Origin: Hyaloscypha bicolor E
Lineage: Eukaryota; Ascomycota; Leotiomycetes; Helotiales; Hyaloscyphaceae
Reading direction: 5' to 3'
Assembly (NCBI RefSeq): GCF_002865645.1
Contig: NW_020194588.1
Location: 974,092-1,038,091 of the forward strand
DNA: 64,000 bases
Positions 26,322 through 41,284 of this stretch are shown here, piece after piece (within the stretch, counting starts at the first letter, position 1; each line of letters starts with the position of its first letter). The notes beneath the pieces were generated by a model, which saw only the letters and a list, made by a program, of their open reading frames with translations, was not told the DNA's origin and searched no databases. A program made the position numbers and the translations under genes.

Positions 26322-26464
26322 TTGGGTATCTGAGTATCTAAATATCTAGATATCTAGATATCTGAATATTTATATATCTGAATATCTGAGTATCTGAGTA
26401 CTTTTACTAGATATTTGGGTATTTAAATATTTAAATATCTAAATATCTAAATATCTAAATATCT
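26322..26464. repeat. 9-bp-type minisatellite (ATATCTGAG/ATATCTAAA) in the copia leader
   Basis: Imperfect repeats of roughly TATCTRARTATCTRAA. An inverted, diverged counterpart lies at 40,646-40,800 in copia copy C, at the equivalent place in the element. Confidence 0.8.
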
Positions 26465-29400
26465 TTATTACTAAACCCTTTTTATAAACTTATTATAAAC
26501 TATTTCCTCTTTAAACTCTTTCTGCTTCGAATTATATATATATATTAGAGAGAACTTAGCTCTAAAAATTCGGAATAGTAAACCTATAAAATAAATATAA
26601 AGAAATAAAGAAATAAAAGAATAGTATTAATTTAGTTAGCTCTAATTATAAGGAAATTCTGGATTACCCTAATATTAGAATATTCTAGTATAAAATAAAG
26701 AAGTTAATTAATAAGAATTTCTGGGAATTATTTAAAAAGAATTTTAGTAACTTTAATTTCGAGATATTTAATTAATTAAATTAATATAAAATATACTAAT
26801 TATAAGTTATCTTATAATATAATAGTATTTATATTAAATATAAGTATAGTTATTTTACTATTATATAGTTCTTAGTTAATACTATTTAAAAAAAAGAATA
26901 ATATATTAGAATTATTAATAATATTATTATTATTAGATAAAATCTTAAAGCAGGCTCTATTATCTTATTATATATATTTCTTAATAATAGTATTATAAGA
27001 AATTAATATATTAAACTAATTATTATTTATATTTCTTTATTATTTATTATTTTTTTATTATTTATAATTACTTTTACTAATATTGAATTATAAAGAGCTA
27101 AAACTAATAATTTTCCATTATTTCTACTATTTTTAAATAATCCTTTAAATAGCTTTTTTACTAGAAAACTAATTAGAGAAATATTAAAAATATATATTAA
27201 AATATAAAAGTATAATAGAACTAATAGTAATTTTAATTATAAACTTACTATTTTTCTTAATATATACTAATATATAAAGCTTTTATAAGAAGTATTAGTA
27301 AAGGCTTTTTCTATTATATTAAAGAAACTAGTATAAAATTACTTTTATAATAACTAGCCCTTTTAATATATATATAAAAAGGCTTATATAAATATTTATA
27401 GCTTTTTTAAGGCTCTAATTTCTAAAATCGAAACTTAAATAAATAAAATATTATTACTATAATAACTATAATAGCTTAATATTTCGAAAAGATAATATTT
27501 AAGCTTGCTAATTACTAATTAATAACTTATATAAATTATAATATAAACTAATACTTGCTTTATAAAATACCGAATTTCTATATAATAAAATTATTACCTT
27601 TTATTAAAATATATTAATATACTAATATATAGTCTCGAATTCTTTTTCTAATTTCGGCTAATTTATTAATAAGTTCTAATTATTTATTACTACTTATAAA
27701 AAGAAGTAATAAATTAATACTAAAATTCTTTTTACTAATTAATAATATTATTTAAAAGAATAGCTAAATAGCTATTTATTTAGAAGTTATAAATATAACT
27801 CTAGTTATAATTATAGTTCCTGAAATAGCTATTTAAATAGTTATAAGCCCTATAATTATAATAATTATCTAGATAAGTTATATTTTATATATAAAAAACC
27901 CGAATACTATTTCTGGAAATATATATTAGAGAAATAAAAGACTAAAAAAACTCGATTTAAAACTCGAAACCTCTATTAATTCAAGGCTTTAAACCTTTAT
28001 TAATTTAATAAAAAGTTTAATAATAGCTATTTATAACTAGTAATAGAAGTTAAAGAAAAAGAATATTATAAAAGTAATAAGAATAATAATTAAAAGAACT
28101 ATTTAAATAATATTTTTAAGGCTTTTCTAGTATTAATAAATAAAATAGAGAATTAGTATTTAAATTTCTATTTTACTTTAATTAAAAGTCTTTTAGCTAC
28201 TTCTATTATACTAATAACTATAGCTAATATTTTTATAAATAATTTTGGTTTTCTTTTTCTTATATATTAATTAATAAATAAGAACTATATTTTAGAATTT
28301 AATAAATTATTAATAGAACTAGTTATAAAGAATACCTAAATCTTTATAATAAATAGTATTTTCAGATATAATACTTATTACTTTTATAAAATTATAATTA
28401 ATACTAGAGTTTTTAAATTCTTAATTATTAATTTCAATTAATTTCAAGCTTTATAGTAAACTAATAATAGTATTAAACTTAATAAAATTATTAAAAATTA
28501 AATTAATATCTAGTTTAATATTAAATCTATATTTTCTATTAGATTTATAATAATAAAAATACTAATTAGGTAAGTATAATTCTATATTATATTTATAAAG
28601 ACTTTATTTTTATTTAATTTAGCTAATATAAATAAGTTAAAAATCTATTTTAATAATTTTATTAATAATTTTATTATTTCTATTAGATATTATATTTTAG
28701 ATATTTTTTCTTACTTTAAAATATTATATTATAAAGCTTTATTTCCGAATTCTTTATTTATAATTTCTATTTCCTTATAAATATTAAATTATAATATATA
28801 TATTATTACTTTAGTTATTTATTAATTAATAAACTTCGAAATATACTAAAATAAATAAATTATAATATTAATATAAAAGCCTTTAAATACCTTATAAAAT
28901 ACTATAAATAATACTAGAAATTCGAATAATTACTAGAATAATTCAAGTTTAATCTAAAAGATAATATTAGCTTTAATTATTCTATTATTATTATATTTAC
29001 TATATTTTTAATAAGCTTATATTCTATATTATTAATAAAGGCACTTGATATTAAGCCGGCTAATAGCTATAGAATATTAGTATCTTATATATTTGAGATA
29101 TTCTAAAATAGTATTAGATTAATACTTATTTAAGCCTTTCTAATTAGATTATAGTAAATATTAAAAAGTAGTTTACTAGTAAAAAATTTATTTAACTTAT
29201 AAATACTATAGGTATTAAAGTTAAAATTATTCTTATAAAAGCTTATAATTCTATTAGAATTATAAAATACCATTATAGTCTAATTTAATATATTTATTTT
29301 ATTATTATAGCTAAAATTAATAGAATTAATAAAAATATTATATTCTAAATAGCTTTTAAGGCTATTAATAACTTTATAGAATCTAATAGTATTATTCTAA

Positions 29401-29789
29401 TTCTTTTAGTTTATAGTACTTTATTTCAAATAATTAAATATAATATTCTATTATTTATTATATTATAATAATTAGTAATATTTAAAAAGGCAATAATAGA
29501 AATTCAAAAACTTTAAGCTAAATATTAAATTACAAATACTTTTAAATATCTAATTAATATAAATATAATATAATTAGATACGAAAAAATAAATCGAATAT
29601 AAATAAAGTAAGAAATAAATATATAAAATAAAGAAAATATATATATAAAATAAAAGAATATTATAAAAAGGAAAATTATATATAAAAGGCTATAGCCTTT
29701 AGTATATAATTAAAACCTTAAAAATAATATAAATATATAGAATATTTAGGAAATTAGTATATAATTAGAAAAAAATACTATTTTTTATA

Positions 29790-30060
29790 TTTTTTAAAAA
29801 GATTCTAGTATTAGTATAGCTATTTCTTTAAAAGTTATAAATATAGTTATAGAATTCGAGAAACGAAATACGAGATATAGTTATATAATTTTATATTTTA
29901 TAAATAACTTAACTAGTAAACTAGTTTTTATTAAGCTTAGTAAATTTAGAAATTATATATTAATATTATAATATTATAACTTTTATTTCTAAATATTAAT
30001 TATTTTACTAATTTATATAAATAATATTTTATAATTATATAATAGTATTATATATTTCTA
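29790..30060 (+). repeat. Copia copy A 3' LTR
   Basis: Pairs with 25,555-25,835. The adjoining internal sequence (29,560-29,790) matches in inverted orientation the sequence next to the LTRs of copies B and C, including the palindrome AAAAGGCTATAGCCTTT. Confidence 0.75.
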
Positions 30061-30934
30061 ATAAACTAATAATTTCTCTTTTATTTTATTATATAATTAT
30101 ATAATTTTAATATATTTTAATATTAGTTTTTATATTTTATTTACTAGATTTATATTAGATAATAAAATAGTATTTAGCTAAGGCCTTAGCCTATTTAGCT
30201 TATTTATTTATAAGCTTTTTTATTATTATAAAATATTCTAATATATAAATTTCTTTTAAAGTTTCGAATATTATTAATTTAAAAACTATATAATAGTAAA
30301 TATTTCTTTATTATATATTTTTTATAATTATATATTTTTTATAATTATATATTTTTTATAATTATATATTTTTTATAATTATATATTTTTTATAATTATA
30401 TATTTATATATTTTTTATAATTTATATATTTTTTATAATTATATATTTTTTATAATTATATATTTTTTATAATTATATATTTTTTATAATTATATATTTT
30501 TTATAATTATATATTTTTTATAATTATATATTTTTTATATTTATATATTTTTTTTAAAAAAAATATAAAATATTACTTGTTTTTATATTATTAAAAGAAA
30601 ATACTAGTAATAATATTATTTAAAATATTAGTTTTAATTATTAATTATTATTCTAAATTATAATAATAAATTAAATTAAATAATATAAAATAGGTTTTAA
30701 ATTTCTTAAAAGTATTCTAATAAGCTTTATTAAATAAGAAAAGAATATTTATATATATAAGATTTATTAAAGGCTTAGTAATTATAATATAATATAAATA
30801 AATCTTTTATAAAAGTTATAGAATTTTTTAAAAAAAACTTATATTTCTTTTATAATTCGAAAAGCTTTCTAATTTATTATAATAGTAATTTTCTTAAAAT
30901 AATAAAGCTAAAATATTTTATATATATTATTAAT
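30061..30934. other. AT-rich spacer between copia copies A and B, with a minisatellite
   Basis: No protein relic identified. It separates the right LTR of copy A from the LTR of copy B and includes the 17-bp tandem array. It may be a remnant of the older element into which the copia copies inserted. Confidence 0.45.
30312..30554. repeat. 17-bp tandem repeat, about 14 copies
   Basis: The unit is TATATTTTTTATAATTA, repeated almost perfectly, with a short irregular unit near 30,401-30,421 and a degenerate last copy. Near-identity among copies contrasts with the decayed surroundings and points to recent expansion. Confidence 0.9.
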
Positions 30935-31215
30935 TTATTAATAATATATAATATTATTATATAATATATATAAAATACTAGTATATTAAAGTTAATAAAG
31001 TTATTAATATTATAATATTAATATATAATTCCTAAATTTATTAAGCCTAATAGAAACTAGTTTACTAGTTAAATTATTTATAAAATATAAGATTATATAA
31101 CTATATCTTATATTTTATATTCTATTACTTATATTTTATTATTTATATCCTATATTTCGAGTCTTATAACTATATATATAATTCCTAAAAAAAAATAGCT
31201 ATATTAATATTAAAA
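30935..31215 (-). repeat. Copia copy B 3' LTR
   Basis: Matches 35,180-35,455 and 41,285-41,590 directly, including AATTCCTAAATTTATTAAGCC near 31,030. Confidence 0.75.
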
Positions 31216-34200
31216 TCTTTTTAAAAAATATAAAAAATAGTATTTTTTTTAATTATATACTAATTTTCTAATTCGGTCTAGTATTAAATTTCCTTAATAT
31301 TTTATATATTTATATTACTTTTAAGATTTTAATTATATACTAAAAACTATAGTCTTTTATATATAACTTCTCTTTTTATAATATTCTTTTATTTTATATA
31401 TTTATTTCTTACTTTATTTATATTTAATCTATTTCTTTATATCTAATTATATTATATTTATATTAATTAGATACTTAAAAATATTTAATAGCTTTAATTT
31501 TATTATAGAATTAGTAGAATTTAATTCTTCTTTAATTTATTTAACTTCTATAATCTTTTATTATTTATATATTTAGTAAAGATATATTATATTAATTATT
31601 AGATATTTCTCTCTAATAATATTTAATTTAATTAAGTATTTATATAATAATTTCGAATTTATATAAGTTACTAATAGTAATTTTATTTCTAGTATTCTAT
31701 TAATTATAGATTTAACTAAAGTACTTATATTAAAGCTATAAGCTATATTATAAAATTCCGAATCTATAATACTTCTAATAACTTTCTTATATTTAGTAAA
31801 GAACTAGTAAATAATATTAGTATATTTAGTTCTATTTATTAGAACTAAAATATATCTAATTTAGAAAAAGAAATCTCTATTATTTATAAATAAAGTATTT
31901 ATAAAAATAATTAAATATAAGAACTTTTTTACTAGTTTTATAAATCTTAATTCTCTAGTAATATTTTTAATTTACTAATAAATATATTTATTAAGTATCT
32001 TTATATTAGTTTCTAAAAGTTTATTAGCTTAAATAATAATTAATAGACTATATAAAGCTTCTAGTTAATAAACTAATATAATATATAATTTTTTAGTATA
32101 TTAGATAATATATTAATTTTTAATAAAGAGATTTTAATAAATAATACTTCTATTATATATAATAATAGTATTTTTTATAAAAATAATTTAAAGGTTTTTA
32201 TATTAGTATTTTTATATAAAAATAATTCTAGTAATATTTATATAAATAATACCTCTATTAAACTTGAAATTATAATTAAAAATAAAGTATTTATATTTTT
32301 TAGCTAAGAATTCAATTCTTTAAAGCTTTAATTACCTTACCTTTATAAAATTATTAGTTTCAATAAATAAAGTATTATTAGTTTAAAGACTAATAATTCC
32401 GAAGAATTTCTTATTATAAAGAAAGTAAAAGTTATAAATTAATTATTTTATAAAAAGCTTATTAATATAATAGAAATAATAAGTTTTAAATTAATAATTT
32501 CTAGCTTCTAATATATTATATAATAGTTTTATAATCTTTAGAACCGAATTATTATTTAGATTTAGTTATCTAATAAACTTATAAAATAAGTTAATATAGA
32601 AATTATAATTAAATAAGATTATTAATTAGATATAAGCTTATAAGATATTATATAAATATAATTCTATAATATCTATTATTATAATAGTAATATTAAGAAT
32701 AATTCTCTAGCTAATATATTAAATAGTAAATAATAATAATAATATTATATATTTCTTACTATTATTATAAATTTAAATAACTAGTTTCGATTTCTTAAAT
32801 TCTTTTTCTATATCTTTATTTTTTATTTTTATTAATAAACCGGAAATAAAAAATATATATTTTCTTTAGTATTTGAGATCTGGAAATAATTTTAAATATA
32901 TTCTTTTCTAGAAAACTAGTAATTTTAATTTAGTAAAAATTCTTATATAGATTATTATCTTATAGAAATATTATAATATCCGGATTCTTATAAGAGTATT
33001 TTTTATAATATTTTAGTAAAATAGTAGAAATAGTAAAAGAAATTATACCTGTATTATTTTTAGCCTTATTATAAAGTTAAAAAACAAGTTTAGGTTTAAA
33101 GCTATTAGTAATAACCTTTATATCTCTTATATAAAAAGGCTTTATAAAAATTAAATAAAAAATAATATTACTATATAATAAAACTAGTATATAGTTCTTT
33201 CTATTAATAGCTACTAGCTTATATAGCCTATTTCAATTACTAGATTAGCTAATATTTCCTTTATATTATATAAAAATATTCGAATTCAGGAAAAGTTTAT
33301 AAATATTAATAATATTAGAACTATTTCGGGTATTTAAAATATTTATAATTTAATATTTAGCTTAAAGCTTCTAAATTTCTATTATTATCTTTTTAAATAC
33401 TACTAATTACTATAATATAATTAATAATAAGATATTATATTTAGTTATTTAAAATAAAATACTATAAACTAAAAGAATTAGAATAATATTATTAAATTCT
33501 ATAAAGTTATTAATAATTTTAAAAGCTATTTAAAATATAATATCTTTATTAATTCTATTAATTTCGGCTATAATAATAAGGTAAATATATTAAATTAGAC
33601 TATAATAGTATTTTATAATTCTAACGAAATTATAAGCTTTTATAGAAATAATTTTAATTTTAGTTCTTATAGTATTTATATAGTAAATTAATTTTTTACT
33701 AATAAATTACTTTTTAGTATTTATTATAATTTAATTAGGAAAGCCTAAATAGCTATTAATTTAATATTATTTTAGAATATCTTAAATATCTCAAATATTA
33801 ATATTTTAAAGCTATTAGCCGGCTTAATATCGGGTACCTTTATTAATAATATAAAGTATAGGCTTATTAGAAATATAGAAAATATTAATAATAATAAAAT
33901 AATTAAAGCTAATATTATTTTTTAAATTAAACTTAAATTGTTTTAGTAATTATTCGAATTTCTAGTATTATTTCTAGTATTTTATAAAATATTTAAAGGC
34001 TTTTATATTAATATTATAACCTATTTATTCTAATATATTTCGAAGCTTATTAATAAATAAATAACTAAAATAGTAATATAAATATTATAATTTAACTTCT
34101 ATAAAAAAGCAAAAGTAATAAATAAAAAATTCGGAAATAAAGCTCTATAATATAATATTCTAAAATAGAAAAAAATATCTAAAATATTATATTATAAATA

Positions 34201-35179
34201 TATAATATCTAATAAAAATAATAAGATAATTAATAAGATTATTAAAATAGATTTCTAGCTTATTTATATTAGCTAAGCTAAATAGAAATAGAGTCTTTAT
34301 AAATATAATATAGAATTATACTTATCTAATTAGTATTTTTATTATTATAAATTTAATAAAAAATATAGATTTAATACTAAACTAGATATTAATTTAATTT
34401 TTAGTAGTTTTATTAAGTTTAATATTATTATTAGTTTATTATAAAGCTTGAAATTAATTAGAACTAGTAATTAAAAATTTAGAAGCTCTAATATTAATTA
34501 TAACTTTATAAAAGTAAGAAGTATTATATTTTAATATATTATTAATTATAAATATTTAGATATCCTTTATTTATTTAATAGGCTTTAAGATATAGTTTTT
34601 GCCTATTATCTAATATATAAGGAAAAAAGAAATAAAGTTATTTATAAGAATATTAGTTATAGAAATAGTAAGAATAGAAGTAATAAAAGTAACTAAAAAG
34701 CTTTTAATAGAAATGAAATAGAAATCTAAATAATATTTTTCTTTCTTTTTCTATTAATAAAACTTTAAAAGTATTATTCTCTAGTTTATTTTTATTATTT
34801 TTATTATTATTATTTTAATTCCGGTAATATATTATATATAAGTATTATTAAAGTATTTATTAAAATTATAAGAATTTTAAGATCTAAATTAGTAAATATT
34901 TTTTTCCTTAAATTAGGCTTTTTAGTTTCTTATTTCTCTAATATATATTTCTATAAGTAGTATTTGGGTTTCTTATATATAAAATATAACTTCGAAATAT
35001 AATTATTATAATTATAAGATTTAAAATAATTATTACGAGTTTCGAAATTATAGCTAGATTTACATTAATAATTTCCGAATAAATAATAGCTTAAAAAGTT
35101 TTAAAAATAGTATTATTAATTAATAAAATAGGTTTTAGTATTAATTTATTACTTTTTTTTTATAAATAATAACAGTATT
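30935..35179 (-). mobile_element. Ty1/copia retrotransposon copy B, 5'-truncated
   Basis: Direct repeat of copy C (35,180 onward) at a spacing of about 4.25 kb. On the minus strand, gag with a zinc-knuckle region lies at about 34,700-35,160. GAG-pre-integrase and integrase lie at about 33,700-34,450 and read through stops as LFSLANINKLEIYF and IINKGTRYQAGQQL, a very characteristic fungal copia segment. Reverse transcriptase should follow down to about 31,600. The 3' LTR is 30,935-31,215. At about 35,165 the match to copy C breaks off inside gag, so leader, 5' gag and the 5' LTR are missing, apparently lost when or before copy C inserted. Confidence 0.82.
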
Positions 35180-35455
35180 AGTTTACTATTAATATATAAT
35201 ACTATTATATAGGCGTGAAATACTATTTGTATTAGATTAGTAAAGTTATTATTTAGAAATAGAGAATATAGTATTATAGTATTAATATATAATTCCTAAA
35301 TCTATTAAGCCTAATAAAGTCTAGTTTACTAGTTAAGTTATTTATAGAATATAAAGTTATATAATTATATTCTATATTCTATATTTTATTACTTATATTC
35401 TATTATTTATATTCTATAACTATATATATAACTCCTAAAAAATAGCTATATTAAT
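35180..35455 (-). repeat. Copia copy C 3' LTR
   Basis: Pairs with 41,285-41,590 and abuts the truncated end of copy B. Confidence 0.75.
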
Positions 35456-38400
35456 ACTAGAACCTTTCTAAAAAACATAAAAAATAGTACTTCTTTCTAA
35501 TTATATAAAAATTCCCTAATCCGGCCTAATATTAGATTTTCTAAATATTTTATATATTTATATTACTTTTAAGGTTTTAGTTATATACTAAAGGCTATAG
35601 TCTTTTATATATAACTTTTTCTTCTATAATATTCTTTTATTTTATATATCTATTTTCTGTTTTATTTATACTTAATTTATTTCTCTATATCTAATTATAT
35701 AGTATTTATATTAATTAGATATTTAAGGGTATTTATTAGCTTCGATTTTATTATAGAATTAGTATAATTTAATTCTTCTTTAATCTATTTAACTTCTATA
35801 ATCTCTTATTATTTATATATCTAATAGAAATATATTATATTAATTATTAGATACTTTTCTTAAGTAGTTTCTAATTTAACGAGGTATTTATATAATAATT
35901 TTGAATCTATATAAACTATTAGTAGTAGTTCTATTTCTAGTACTTTATTAATTATAGATTTAACTAAGGCGTCTATATTAAAGCTATAAACTATACTATA
36001 GAGTTTTAAAGCTAGAATACTTCTTATAACTTTTTTATATTTAATAGAAAACTAGTAGATAATATTAGTATATCTAATTCCGTTTACTAGAACTAGAATA
36101 TATTTAATTTAAAAGAAAAGATCTTTATTATTTATAAATAAAGTATTCGTAAAAACAATTAAATATAAGAACTTCTTTACTAGCTTTATAAATTTTAGCC
36201 CTTTAGTAGTATTTTTAATTTACTATTAAATGTATTTATTAAGTGCTTTTATATTAGTTTTCGAGGATTTAATAGTCTAAGTAGTAATTAATAGGTTATA
36301 TAAAGCTTCTAGTTAATAGATTAATATAATATATATTTCTCTAATATATTAGATAATATATTAGTTCTTAATAAATAGTACCTCTATTATTTATAATAGT
36401 AGTATTCTTTATAAAAATAGTTTAAAGGTTTTTATACTAATATTTCTATATAAGAGTAATTCTAGTAGTATTTATATAAATAATATTTCTATTAAACTTG
36501 AGATTATAGTTAATAATAAGGTATTTATACTTTTTAGCTAAAAACTTAGCTTTATAAAGCTTTAGTTACTTTGCTTTTATAAAATTATTAGTTTTAATAA
36601 ATAGAATATTATTAGTTTAAAGGCTAATAATTCTAAAGAGTTACTTGCTATAAAGGAAATAAGGGTTATAAGTTAACTATTCTATAGAAAGCTTATTAAT
36701 ATAGTAGAAATAGTAAGTCTTAAATTAGTAGTTTCTAGCTTCTAATATATTATATAGTAGTTTTATAATCTTTAGAACTAAATTATTATTTAGATTTAGT
36801 TTTCTAATAAGATTATAAAATGGATTAATATAAAAATTATAATTAAGTAAGGTTATTAATTAGATATAAGTTTTTAAGATATTATATAAATATAATTCTA
36901 TAATATCTATTATTATAATAATAATATTAAGAATAATTCTCTAGCTAATATATTAAATAATAGGCAATTATATTAATATTATATATTTCTTACTATTATT
37001 ATAAGCCTAAATAACTAGTTTTAATTTCTTAAACTTTCTTTCTATATTCTTATTCTTAATTTTATTAATAAACCGAAAGTTAAAAATATATATCTCTTTT
37101 AATATCTAAAATCTAAAAGTAATCTTAAATATATTCTTTCCTAAAAGGCTAGTAACTTTAACTTGGCAGAAGTTCTTATATAGGTTATTATTTTATAGAA
37201 ATACTATAAAATCCGAGTTTTTATAAGAGTATTCTCTATTATATTTTAGTAAAATAGCGGGAATAATAAAAGGAGTTATATTTATATTACTTTTAGCCTT
37301 ATTATAAAGTTCGGAAATAGTCTTAAATTCGGGGCTATTAATAATAACCTTAATATTTCCTATATAAAAGAGCTTTATAAAAGTTAAATAGAAGGTAGTA
37401 TTACTATATAGTAGAGCTAATATATAGTTCTCTCTATTAATAGCTACTAGCTTATATAGTCTATTCTAATTACTAGATTAATTAGTATTTCTTTTATATT
37501 ATATAAAAATATTCGAATTTAAGGGAAGTTTATAAATATTAGTAATACTAGAACTATTTCAGGTATTTAGGGTATTTATAATCTAGTATCTAGCTTAAAG
37601 CTTCTGAATTTCTACTATTACTTTTTTAAGTACTACTAATTACTATAATATAGTTAGTAATAGGGTATTATATTTAGTTATTTAAGGTAAAACGCTATAA
37701 ATTAAGAGAATTAAAATAATACTATTAGATCTAGCAGAATTATTAATAGCTTTAAAAGCTATTTGAAATATAGTATTCTTATTAATTCTATTAATTTCGG
37801 TTATAATAATAAGATAAATATATTAAATCGGGCTATAATAGTATTTTATAATTCTAACGGAATTATAAGCTTCTATAGAAATAATTTTAACTTTAGTTTC
37901 TATAGTATTTATAAGTTAAGCGAACTTCTTACTAGTAAACTACTTTCCGGTATCTGCTATAATCTAATTAGAAGGGCCTAAATAAATATTAATTTAATAT
38001 TACTTTAGGGTATTTTAAGTATATAATATACTAATATTTTAAAGCTATTAGCTAGCTTAATATTAAGTGCTTTTATTAATAATATAAAATATAGATTTAC
38101 TAGAAATATAGAAAATATTAATAATAATAAAGTAATTAAAGCTAATATTATTTCTTAAGTTAAACTTGAATTATTTTAGTAATTATCCGAATTTCTAGTA
38201 TTATTTATAGTATTTTATAAAATATTTAAGGGCTTCTATATTAATATTATAGTCTATTTATTCTAGTATATTTTGGAGCTTACTAATAAATAAATAACTA
38301 AAATAGTAATATAGATATTATAATTTGACTTTTATAAGAAAGCAAAAATTATAAATAAAGAATTCGGAAATAAAGCTTTATAGAATAGTATTTTAAAGTA

Positions 38401-40645
38401 GAAAAGAATATCTAAAATATTATATTATAGATATAAAGTATCTATTAGAAGTAATAAGATAATTAGTAAAATTATTAAAATAGATTTCTAATTTATTTAT
38501 ATTAGCTAAGCTAAATAGAAATAAAATCTTTATAGATATAATATAGAATTATATTTGCCTAATTAGTATTCTTACTATTATAAATCTAATAGAGAATATA
38601 GATTTAATACTAAACTAGATATTAACTTAATTTTTAGTAGTTTTATTAAGTTTAATACTATTATTAGTCTATTATAAAGCTTGAAATTAGTTAGATCTAG
38701 TAATTAAGAATTTAAAGGCTCTAGTATTAATTATAATTCTATAAAAGTAGTAAGTATTATATTTTAATATACTATTAATTATAAATATCTAGATATTTTC
38801 TATTTATTTAGTAGGCTTTAAAATATAGTTTTCGCCTATTATCTAATATATTAGAAAAAGGGAAATAAGGTTATTTATAAAGGTATTAGTTATAGAATTA
38901 GTAAAAGTAGAGGCTATAAAAGTAACTAGAAAGCTTTTAATAGAAATAAAATAGAAATTAGAGTAATATTTCTTTTCTTTATTTATTTCTATTAATAAAG
39001 CTTTAAAAGTATTACTTACTTATTTATTCTTATTACTTTTATTATTCTTTTCTCTTTTAAATTCGGTAATATACTATATATAAGTATTACTAAAGTATTT
39101 ATTAAAGTTATAAGTATTTCGAAATCTAAATTAGTAAATATTTCTATTTTTAAATCGAGCTTTCTTTGCCTCTTATTTCTCTAGTATATATTTCTATAAG
39201 TAATATTCGGGTCTCTTATATATAAAATATAACTTCGGAATATAATTATTATAATTATAGGACTTAAAGTAATTATTATAGGTTCCGGAGTTATAGCTAA
39301 ATCTATATTAATAATTTTCGGATAAATAATAGCTTAAAGGGTTTTAAGAATAGTATTATTAATTAGTAAAGTAAATTTCGGTAATAATTTATTACTTTTT
39401 TTTATAGATAGTAATAGATAATTAAAGCTTATTAATAAGCTAGCCAAGATTATTAGAAGAGTCTGAAACTATATATTAGTATATTAGTAAGCCTTAATAA
39501 AAAATAATAATCTTATTATATAGGAATTTAGTAATTTATAAAGCAGAAATAAAGCTATATTATAATTTATATAGGTTATTAATTAGTAGTTAAATAAGCT
39601 TAAATATTGTCTTTTTAGGGTCTTTTACTATTATAGTTACTAAGGTAATAGTATTTTATTTATCTAAATTTTAATAATAATAACCGGAGTTTTTAAAGAA
39701 ATTATAAATATTTATATAAGCTTCTTTATATATATATTAAGAGAGCTAGTTATTATAAAAGTAGTCTTATACTAGTTCCTTTAATATAGTAGAAAAAGCT
39801 CTTACTAATATTTTTTTTAGAAGTTCTATATATTAGTAAATATCTAGAAAAATAATAAGTTTTTAGTTAAAACTATTATTAGTTCTATTATATTTCTATA
39901 TTTCGGTATATATCTTTACTATTTCTCTAATTAGCTTTATAGTAAGAGGGCTAGCTAAGGAGCTATTTAAAGATAATAGAGGTAATAGAAGATTATTAGC
40001 TTTAGCTCTCTATAATCCGGTACTAGTAGAAGTAATTATAAATAATAAAGAAATAATAAATAATAAAGAAATATAAGTAATAATTAGTTTAGTATATTAA
40101 TTTCTTATAATACTATTATTTAGAAATATATATAATAAGGTAATAGAGCCTGCCTTAAGATTTTATCTAATAATAATAATATTATTAGTAGTTTAGATAT
40201 ATTATTTTTCTTTCTAAATAGTATTAACTAAGAACTATATAATAGTAAAGTAACTATAGTTATATTTAATATAAATACTATTATATTATAAAGCAGCTTA
40301 TAATTAATATAGTTTATATTAATCTAGTAGACCAAATATATTAATATTAAAGTTAGTAAAATTCCTCTTATATAATTTCTAGAGATTCTTATTAGTTGAC
40401 TTTTTTATCTTATACTAGAATAATCTAGTATTAAAATAATTCAGAATATTTTTCTTATTAAAGTTTTCTAGATTAATATTATTCTTTTATTTCTCTATTT
40501 ACTTATATTTATTCTAAAGATTTACTATTTCGAATTCTTAAAGCTAAGCTCTTTCTGGTATATATATATAGTTTATAGCGAGAGAAATTTAAAAGTAAAG
40601 TAGTTTATAGTAAATTTATAGAAAGGATTTAGTAGTAAAGATATT

Positions 40646-40800
40646 TAGATACCTAATTCAAATACTAGATATCTAGTTTAAATATTAGATATTTAGTTTA
40701 GATACTAAATATCTAGTTTAGATATTAGATATCTAATTTAGATATCTAGTTAAGATACTAGATATCTAATTTAGATATCTGGTTTAGATATTAGATGCCC
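40646..40800. repeat. TTTAGATATCTAG-type minisatellite in the copia leader
   Basis: Around a dozen imperfect repeats combining GATACTAGATATCTAG and TTTAGATAT units. It is the inverted counterpart of 26,322-26,464, with a different copy number and unit sequence. Confidence 0.8.
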
Positions 40801-41284
40801 TAAATACCTAGAAATATTAAAAGTATTAAAGTAAATATTTTATTCTTAAATATTTTATTTATAATAAGAAATTTAGGAAGTGAAATATTATAATTCCGAA
40901 AGAATCTAAAGCTTAAAGGGCTTAATTTAATAATAAAATCGAGGTTTTAATTAAAGAGCTTTAAAAATATATATAGAATATATATTTTAGAAAGAAAGTT
41001 TTATAAATATAGGTATTATATAAATAGAAAAGATAGTTTCTAAATAGTTTTAATATTAAAAGAAATTGGTTTTAAAGAATAATAAAAGTTAAATAAATAA
41101 ATAAATAGTTAAATAGCTAATTACTTATTAATTAGTAAGAGCTAGTATTTTCTCTTTAGGCTATTAAATGCTTTCCCGGAATTAATAATAGTTTCTTCTT
41201 TTAACTAGAAATAAATTACTTGTTTTAGGCTACTAAATACTTTTCTAATAAGCTAAATCTTTTTCTAATTTATATATATAAACT

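Larger units (their letters stand above)
25555..30060 (+). mobile_element. Ty1/copia retrotransposon copy A, internally deleted
   Basis: Flanked by about 275-bp LTRs (25,555-25,835 and 29,790-30,060). A leader with a GATATCTAG-type minisatellite (26,322-26,464) precedes a gag relic at about 26,600-28,100. This is followed by the GAG-pre-integrase and integrase start at about 28,600-29,150, which reads as the fungal copia segment LFNLANINKLKIYF and, near 29,030, IIKALDIKPA. Only about 0.6 kb separates integrase from the right LTR, so most of integrase and reverse transcriptase is missing. Frames are full of RIP-type stops. It lies in the opposite orientation to copies B and C. Confidence 0.8.

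Noticed and set aside
30312..30554. Regularly spaced repeats resembling a CRISPR array
   Set aside because: Units are directly contiguous 17-mers with no spacers, in a eukaryotic genome.
37763..37981. 72-codon + strand open frame in the copia block
   Set aside because: It is antisense to the copia pol relic and open only by chance.
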